64,000 nucleotides of DNA from Thioalkalivibrio nitratireducens DSM 14787 (GTDB taxonomy: Bacteria; Pseudomonadota; Gammaproteobacteria; Ectothiorhodospirales; Ectothiorhodospiraceae): assembly GCF_000321415.2 (NCBI RefSeq), contig NC_019902.2, positions 558,001 through 622,000 of the forward strand. Direction: 5' to 3'. Under the pieces are notes generated by a model. The model was not told where the DNA came from. It saw only the letters and a program-made list of their open reading frames with translations, and did no database searches. The stretch's first letter is position 1, and each line of letters begins with the position of its first letter. Shown here one piece after another: positions 59,089-64,000 of the stretch. A program made the position numbers and the translations under genes.

Positions 59089-59343
59089 ATGGCGTCGGTA
59101 GAAAAAATCCTGGCGCGGATGCGCGAGGAGCCGAAGAACATTCGCTTTGTCGACCTGAAGAAGGTTTGTGAAGCGTATTTCGGGGTACCGCGGCAAAGCG
59201 GCACGAGCCACCTGGTATTTAAGACGCCTTGGCCTGGCGATCCACGGGTCAACATCCAGAATGCGGGCGGGCAGGCGAAGCCGTATCAGGTCCGGCAGGT
59301 GCTGCAGGCAATCGAGAAGCTGGAGAACGGCGATGAGCGCTGA
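59089..59343 (+). CDS. hicA: HicA toxin, third type
   Basis: An 84-residue HicA-like protein (VEKILARMREEPKNIRFVDL, GTSHLVFKTPWPGDPRVNIQ, AKPYQVRQVLQAIEKL). The catalytic His is in SGTSHLVF. It overlaps the antitoxin gene by 11 bases. The leader has TGGTACCA and GGAACCAT repeats that may bind the antitoxin. Confidence 0.88.
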   Translation: MASVEKILARMREEPKNIRFVDLKKVCEAYFGVPRQSGTSHLVFKTPWPGDPRVNIQNAGGQAKPYQVRQVLQAIEKLENGDER

Positions 59344-59668
59344 TCACTACACCTACCGCGTGACCTGGTCCGTTGAAGATCAGGAGCATGTTGGACTCTG
59401 CATCGAGTTTCCATCCCTCACTTGGCTCGCAGACACGCCGGAAGCGGCGCTGAGCGGCATCCGCACGCTGGTGCATGACGTCATCGACGATCTGCGGGCG
59501 AGTAATGAGCCTGTTCCCGAGCCGCTTGCGGAGCGCAAGTACAGCGGCGAATTCCGGGTTCGCATTCCGCCCGAGCTGCACCGGCAGCTTGCCATGGCGG
59601 CGGCCGAGCAGGGCATCAGTCTGAATCGATTGGCTAGTGCCAAGCTGGCGGGTGAAAAGGTCAACTGA
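59333..59668 (+). CDS. hicB: HicB antitoxin, third type with RHH domain
   Basis: A 111-residue antitoxin: HicB strand region YTYRVTWSVEDQEHVGLCIE and FPSLTWLADTPEAALSGIRT, followed by an Arc-type RHH (SGEFRVRIPPELHRQLAMAA, QGISLNRLASAKLAG). Intact module. Confidence 0.9.
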   Translation: MSADHYTYRVTWSVEDQEHVGLCIEFPSLTWLADTPEAALSGIRTLVHDVIDDLRASNEPVPEPLAERKYSGEFRVRIPPELHRQLAMAAAEQGISLNRLASAKLAGEKVN

Positions 59669-59968
59669 CGTTGTTTCGCAACTCGAGCCTCGCGCCCCAA
59701 CAGTAGCGAGCCCGGCCCGCGAACGCGCTCGCTGGCGCGCATCGGGCAGGGTCCCACATCCAGCGCCGCTTCCCCCGCGGGCACCCTCCCACCGGGGCGA
59801 CCGGGCATTGACTTCGGTTCACCACTTGAACGAACATTCACAAGTCTTAACCAACGGCCTATATCCCGTTTGGCCAATGCCAACCGGTCACCACTCCTCA
59901 TCCCTTCCGGAGGGTGCCGCCACAGGCCCGCCCCGGCGCAGCAAAACGCGCACGGGAATGGCGGTAGC

Positions 59969-60337
59969 GTGCCCGAAGCCACAACCCAGCCCGAACCCCT
60001 GAAAACCCTCCCGGAAGAAACCCGCCTGCAGGCCCTGCGCCTGCTCGCGGAGAACCCCGAACTCACCCAGCGCGAGCTGGCGGATGAGCTCGGCATCAGC
60101 CTGGGGGCGACGAACTACGTTCTGCGCGCGCTGATCGACCAGGGCTGGGTGAAGGCCGAGAACTTCCGCAAGAGCCACCGCAAGCGCGCGTACCTCTACC
60201 TGCTCACCCCGGCGGGCCTCGCCGAGAAGCTGCGCGTGACTCGCGCCTTCCTGGCGCTGAAGCAGGCGAAGTACCGGGCGATCGAACAGGAGATCGAAAC
60301 GCTGCGGCGGGAGTTGCGGGAGGAGACCGGTGCTTGA
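59969..60337 (+). CDS. EPS-associated MarR-type regulator, copy 2
   Basis: A 122-residue winged-helix regulator with a GTG start ([60 protein letters not shown]). It lies about 150 bases upstream of the tviB-type gene and is its likely regulator. The conserved leader (CAAGTCTTAACC, CCTATATCCCG) is shared with copy 1. Confidence 0.88.
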   Translation: MPEATTQPEPLKTLPEETRLQALRLLAENPELTQRELADELGISLGATNYVLRALIDQGWVKAENFRKSHRKRAYLYLLTPAGLAEKLRVTRAFLALKQAKYRAIEQEIETLRRELREETGA

Positions 60338-60490
60338 GCGTTGGGGTAGGCGCGCCAGGGGCATGCGGGGCGCCATTCAATTGCGAGCCCGCGGCCCGCG
60401 AGCGGAGGGTGTCCCAGAGACCCGAATGGAATTCCGTCCCCATCCACGCGATTCCGCCCGTCCATTTCAGCCCGATAGGGAATGCTGCCC

Positions 60491-61801
60491 ATGCCCCTGA
60501 GCCCGGAATCCCCGCTCGCCATCATCGGCCTCGGCTACGTCGGCCTCCCCCTCGCGGTGGAATTCGCGAAGCGCCGCGACGTCATCGGCTTCGACATCAA
60601 CGCCGCGCGCATCGCGGCCCTGCAGGGCGGCCATGACGCGACGCTGGAAGTGGCGGACGACGAACTCCGGCAGACGATGGCATCGGGGCGGTTGCGCTTC
60701 ACCACGAATCCCCAAGACATCGCCGCCTGCACGATCTACATCGTCACCGTGCCGACGCCCATCACCGAGGAGAAGCGCCCCGACCTGCGCCCGCTGCTAA
60801 GCGCGTCGAAAACCGTGGGCCCACTCCTGAAACCCGGCGACATCGTGATTTACGAATCCACCGTCTACCCCGGCTGCACCGAGGAAGACTGCGTGCCGGT
60901 CCTGGAGCGCGAATCCGGCCTGCGCTGCAACGAAGGCTTCTACGTCGGCTACTCCCCGGAACGCATCAACCCCGGCGACAAGGAACACCGCGTTTCGACG
61001 ATCAAGAAGGTCACCGCCGGCTCCACCCCGGAAATCGCCGAGACCATCGATGCGCTCTACCGCGAGATCATCACCGCCGGCACCCACAAGGCCGAGAGCA
61101 TCCGCGTCGCCGAGGCTGCCAAAGTCATCGAGAACACCCAGCGCGACCTGAACATCGCGCTGATGAACGAACTCTCCGTGCTGTTCGCGCGTCTCGGCAT
61201 CGATACCGACGCCGTCCTGCGTGCCGCCGGCACCAAGTGGAACTTCCTGCCGTTCCGGCCCGGCCTGGTCGGCGGCCACTGCATCGGCGTCGATCCGTAC
61301 TACCTCACCGAGAAGGCGGAACGCGTGGGCTACATCCCGCAGGTCATCCTCTCGGGCCGGCGCATCAACGACAACATGGGCCGCTACGTCGCGCGCACGA
61401 CCCTGAAGAAGATGATCCAGAACGGCACGGACGTCACCCAGGCGACCGTTGGCGTGCTCGGCCTCACGTTCAAGGAGAACTGCCCCGACCTGCGCAACAG
61501 CCGCGTGATCGACATCATCCGCGAACTGCAGGACTACGGCGTCCGTGTGGTCGCCGAAGATCCCTACGCGCATCCGGAAGAAGTCGCCCACGAATACCCG
61601 GGCGTCGAACTCGGGCGCATCGACGCCGAACACCCGGTCGACGCCCTCGTCGTCGCCGTCGGCCACGACGTCTACGCCGAGCGCGACGCCCAGACCCTGC
61701 GCACCCTGCTGCGCGGCGAGAAACCCGTGCTCGCCGACGTCAAGAGCCTCTACGACCGGCATGCGCTGGCCGAGGCCGGGGTCACGGTCTGGCGGCTTTG
61801 A
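60491..61801 (+). CDS. tviB: UDP-N-acetylhexosamine dehydrogenase, TviB-like
   Basis: A complete 436-residue UDP-sugar dehydrogenase. The NAD fold is LAIIGLGYVGLPLAVEFAKR; YESTVYPGCTEEDCVPVLER, GYSPERINPGDKEH, the active-site region LVGGHCIGVDPYYLTEKAE (catalytic Cys) and GLTFKENCPDLRNS follow. The family makes UDP-GalNAcA or UDP-GlcNAcA for capsule/EPS. The ATG at 60491 is preferred over a start 9 bases upstream. It lies alone among toxin-antitoxin modules. Confidence 0.93.
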   Translation: MPLSPESPLAIIGLGYVGLPLAVEFAKRRDVIGFDINAARIAALQGGHDATLEVADDELRQTMASGRLRFTTNPQDIAACTIYIVTVPTPITEEKRPDLRPLLSASKTVGPLLKPGDIVIYESTVYPGCTEEDCVPVLERESGLRCNEGFYVGYSPERINPGDKEHRVSTIKKVTAGSTPEIAETIDALYREIITAGTHKAESIRVAEAAKVIENTQRDLNIALMNELSVLFARLGIDTDAVLRAAGTKWNFLPFRPGLVGGHCIGVDPYYLTEKAERVGYIPQVILSGRRINDNMGRYVARTTLKKMIQNGTDVTQATVGVLGLTFKENCPDLRNSRVIDIIRELQDYGVRVVAEDPYAHPEEVAHEYPGVELGRIDAEHPVDALVVAVGHDVYAERDAQTLRTLLRGEKPVLADVKSLYDRHALAEAGVTVWRL

Positions 61802-61980
61802 ACGGGAAACACGAGCCCGGCCGGCGCCAGACGCATCCAACCGTGCTGAAGAGAGACCCGCTCGCTAACGTGCCATAGGCACGGGTGGGGTGGGTGCCGG
61901 ATCCAAAGCCGATTCGCATGCGAGGCACGCGCCTATCGGGTTCGGTGATGCCGACCTGAGCCGGTTTGCGCTGGATTTCC

Positions 61981-62250
61981 ATGGAACTGGAATACGACCA
62001 CGACAAGGACGCGCGCAATCTCGCCAAGCACGGCGTGTCGCTCGCAGAGGCCTCGAGACTCGCGTGGGATACGCTTCTCGCTTGGGAAGACCGGCGGAAG
62101 CACTACGGTGAACCGCGTATGGCGGGACTTGCTCTGATGAACGACCGGCTCTACTCGGTAGTCTATGTAGAACGAGGGGCAAGACGCCGTATCATCAGCC
62201 TGCGCAAGGCCAATCGGCGTGAGGTAAAACGTTATGCATCTGAAAACTAA
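61981..62250 (+). CDS. brnT: BrnT toxin, copy 4
   Basis: An 89-residue BrnT (ELEYDHDKDARNLAKHGVSL), closest to the orphan copy at 36935 in its Ala and Trp substitutions. It overlaps brnA. Confidence 0.9.
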   Translation: MELEYDHDKDARNLAKHGVSLAEASRLAWDTLLAWEDRRKHYGEPRMAGLALMNDRLYSVVYVERGARRRIISLRKANRREVKRYASEN

Positions 62251-62533
62251 ATCGGGCCGAAGGGTGATCCTGCCCACACCCGAGGAGGATGCGGCCATTA
62301 CGGCAGCCGCTGCGGACGATCCCGACAACCCTGTCCTGAGCGATGACGAGTGGGACGAAGCCCGGCTTCGTGCCGTCCGCCCCGAGCCCGATACGGGCAA
62401 GGATCGCGTAGCGGTTCGTCTCTCCGAACAGGTTGTGCAACGTTTCCGTGCCACGGGTTCCGGCTGGCAAGGGCGCATGGACGCGGCCTTGCAGGATTGG
62501 CTGAAGCATCACAAGCCGGAGCAATTGCCATAG
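62234..62533 (+). CDS. brnA: BrnA antitoxin, copy 4
   Basis: A 99-residue BrnA (DAAITAAAADDPDNPVLSDD; RHH part RVAVRLSEQVVQRFRATGSG). Intact module. Confidence 0.9.
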   Translation: MHLKTKSGRRVILPTPEEDAAITAAAADDPDNPVLSDDEWDEARLRAVRPEPDTGKDRVAVRLSEQVVQRFRATGSGWQGRMDAALQDWLKHHKPEQLP

Positions 62534-62547
62534 CGCCGATGCCCTCG

Positions 62548-62587
62548 TGTAGGAGCGAGCCCCGCTCGCGAACGCGCCGCAGGCGCG
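62548..62587. repeat. REP-like spacer element
   Basis: TGTAGGAGCGAGCCCCGCTC unit; its inverted mate (GCAAGGCACGCTCCCACAAG) ends directly at the truncated hicAB module. Confidence 0.85.
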
Positions 62588-62655
62588 GCTGAGCCCGGTG
62601 CACCGCCCAACGCCGATTGGCGTGCAAGGCACGCTCCCACAAGTGAGACAGCGTC

Positions 62656-63087
62656 ATGCATGCCTTCGTTTATCCAATCGCCTTGATCGACGATCCGGAC
62701 GGCGGCTTCGTGATGGCCTGCCGGGACCTGCCCGAAGCCATCACCCAGGCCGAGAACCGCGCTCAGGCACTGGAAGAGGCGGAAGGTGCCTTGCAGGCCG
62801 CGATCGAAATGCGTATCCAGGACGGCACGGCCATCCCGACGGCGAGCCGCCCGAGGCGTGGAGAACTCCTGGTGGCCGTACCCATCGGCACCGCGATGAA
62901 GGCGGCCTTGTATCTCGCCATGCGCGAGCAGGGCGTCAGCAAGAGCGAACTGGCCCGTCGGCTCGGCGTGAACGAAAAGGAAGCCCGACGCATGCTGGAT
63001 CCGAGGCACAGCACCAAGGTCCCGGCGCTTGAACACGCGCTACACATACTGGGCAAGCGGGCGGAACTGCGCGTAAACGGCCTGTGA
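62656..63087 (+). CDS. hicB: Orphan HicB antitoxin, copy 3
   Basis: A 143-residue copy of the HicB at 42077 (YPIALIDDPDGGFVMACRDL). Sequence identity with the other loci starts at TGAGACAGCGTCATGCAT, that is, at the hicA stop; hicA and the operator are replaced by a REP-like spacer. Confidence 0.88.
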   Translation: MHAFVYPIALIDDPDGGFVMACRDLPEAITQAENRAQALEEAEGALQAAIEMRIQDGTAIPTASRPRRGELLVAVPIGTAMKAALYLAMREQGVSKSELARRLGVNEKEARRMLDPRHSTKVPALEHALHILGKRAELRVNGL

Positions 63088-63255
63088 TCTCGGCGCAAGG
63101 GGTCCAGCGCAAGGGGTCAGACCCCGGCTCGAAGCCCCCGGTTCGAAGCTCCGAACGCCGATGCGCGCGCAGGCACGCTCCCGCAGGGGTAATTCGCGCG
63201 GGAAGGGAAACCCCGAACCCTGTCCTCTACTCGACACCGGAACCAGGGATGGAGA

Positions 63256-63408
63256 ATGGGAAGATACTCTAAGCTCAAGGCGGTCATCCTCGCGGGGACC
63301 GCCGACGCCAATGTGGATTTCGCTGCCTTGTGCCAGCTTCTGGTTCGGCTCGGGTTTGAACAACGGGTGAGAGGTAGCCACCATATCTTCACGCGCGCGG
63401 ACATCTAG
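63256..63408 (+). pseudogene. hicA: HicA-type toxin interrupted by a MITE (5' part)
   Basis: MGRYSKLKAVILAGTADANV, DFAALCQLL, VRLGFEQRVRGSHHIFTRAD with the catalytic His, then TAG from the inserted element. This is the most complete 5' part of this HicA family in the window. The 3' part continues after the element. Confidence 0.8.
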
Positions 63409-63542
63409 GGAAACGCTGAAGAACTCGTCATCGCGAGGAGCGAAGCGACGTGGCGATCCATAAGGCACTGATTTCGTGGGTTCCGCTTGGATTGCCGCGC
63501 TTCGCTCGCAATGACAGGGCCCTTTGTTCAATGTTTCCCTAG
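63405..63542. mobile_element. MITE-like element, copy 2, inserted in hicA
   Basis: 138 bases with terminal inverted repeats CTAGGGAAACGCTGAA and TTCAATGTTTCCCTAG. The interior contains GTCATCGCGAGGAGCGAAGC and CGCTTCGCTCGCAATGACAG. No coding capacity. The reverse complement matches 253-394. CTAG at both ends may be a target duplication or part of the repeat. Confidence 0.8.
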
Positions 63543-63650
63543 GAAATCCTCAACCTGCAACCCAAGGCGAACAAGGCCAAGCCATATCAGGTCAGACAAG
63601 TCCGGGGCATACGGGTGAAATATCGGCTTGGAGAGAGCGATGTCGATTAA
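63543..63650 (+). pseudogene. hicA: HicA-type toxin interrupted by a MITE (3' part)
   Basis: Continues the interrupted gene: EILNLQPKANKAKPYQVRQV then RGIRVKYRLGESDVD to TAA, overlapping the hicB start. Confidence 0.8.
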
Positions 63651-63852
63651 GTACGAGCTCATCGTGTACTGGAGTGAAGAGGAGCAGGCGTTCGTGGTCG
63701 AAGTCCCGGAACTTCCCGGTTGCATGGCCGACGGGTCGAGCTACGAGGAGGCCATTGCCAACGCTCAGCGGGTGATCGAAGACTGGATCGACACCGCGCA
63801 GCGTCTGGGGCGCCCCATTCCAGAACCCAAAGGACGCCTGATGTATGCCTGA
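63640..63852 (+). CDS. hicB: HicB-like antitoxin (short type), copy 3
   Basis: A 70-residue HicB-like domain (IKYELIVYWSEEEQAFVVEV, ELPGCMADGSSYEEAIANAQ). Its ATG lies inside the 3' end of the broken hicA, so its own translation may now depend on a different transcript. Confidence 0.85.
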   Translation: MSIKYELIVYWSEEEQAFVVEVPELPGCMADGSSYEEAIANAQRVIEDWIDTAQRLGRPIPEPKGRLMYA

Positions 63853-63917
63853 CCAAGCGGCGCGCTGACGGCCGATTCGCGTGCAGGCACGCTCCTGCAA
63901 GGCGGGCTCCCGGACCC

Positions 63918-63957
63918 TGTAGGAGCGGGCCTCGCACGCGAACGCGCCGCAGGCGCG
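63918..63957. repeat. REP-like spacer element
   Basis: Last visible unit (TGTAGGAGCGGGCCTCGCAC onward), showing that the array continues past the window end. Confidence 0.8.
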
Positions 63958-64000
63958 GCTGAGATGGGTACAAGGTTCGACGCCAACTCGCCTGCGAGGC

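Noticed and set aside
38079-63957. Calling the array a chromosomal integron
   Set aside because: The spacer palindromes lack a consistent RYYYAAC/GTTRRRY pair and no integron integrase is in the window; kept only as a model to test.

Overview
The window is GC-rich chromosomal DNA, most likely from a Gammaproteobacterium of the Chromatiales/Ectothiorhodospiraceae type. That placement is an inference from gene content (TorF-type porin, DUF6746-like periplasmic protein, HmuRSTUV, gltBD, EPS-associated MarR regulators); no rRNA or tRNA gene is present to anchor it.

Bases 1-28,400 are an iron and heme island. It opens with the tail of a probable feoA, then feoB and a FeoB-associated Cys-rich peptide. 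Next come two divergent HMA_2-like small proteins around a palindromic Fur-box-like operator, hemP, a DUF2325 coiled-coil protein, a TorF-type porin and a small periplasmic protein. The minus strand then carries one long, tightly overlapping run of eleven genes read leftward from about 21.05 to 7.7 kb: hmuR, hmuY, hemS, hmuT, hmuU, hmuV, a second TonB receptor, a NitT/TauT-type ABC importer (binding protein, permease, ATPase) and nnrS. Two more minus-strand genes follow (a membrane-anchored protein and a half-size HemS-like protein). From 23.6 to 28.4 kb lies a translationally coupled plus-strand cluster: an HMA_2-like protein, three small Gly/Pro-rich or membrane proteins, a ferritin-like protein, a P1B-6-type ATPase with the SCA signature, and a YtxH-like anchor. 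This looks like a ferrosome (fez-type) iron-storage organelle cluster with an unusual set of accessory proteins, and it is the best candidate for an undescribed system here.

Bases 28.6-34.6 kb encode glutamate synthase (gltB with an apparent frameshift in a G8 tract, then gltD).

From 34.7 kb to the end is a repeat-rich accessory region. It holds about 33 toxin-antitoxin loci or relics (BrnTA x4, HicAB of several kinds, RHH-RelE x3, RelB-ParE x3, Phd-PIN, HigBA, ParDE, MazEF/VapC, MntA-HepT, DUF433-DUF5615), almost all on the plus strand. They are separated by recurring palindromic REP-like spacers. Scattered among them are intact or broken polysaccharide genes (fcl complete plus two relics, a wecB 3' fragment, an intact tviB-type dehydrogenase, a GT41-like relic, three EPS-type MarR regulators), relics of an MBL-fold nuclease gene, IS200/IS605 scraps and MITE-like elements. 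Truncations often fall at the spacers or at short microhomologies, so the array seems to be shuffled by repeat-mediated recombination.
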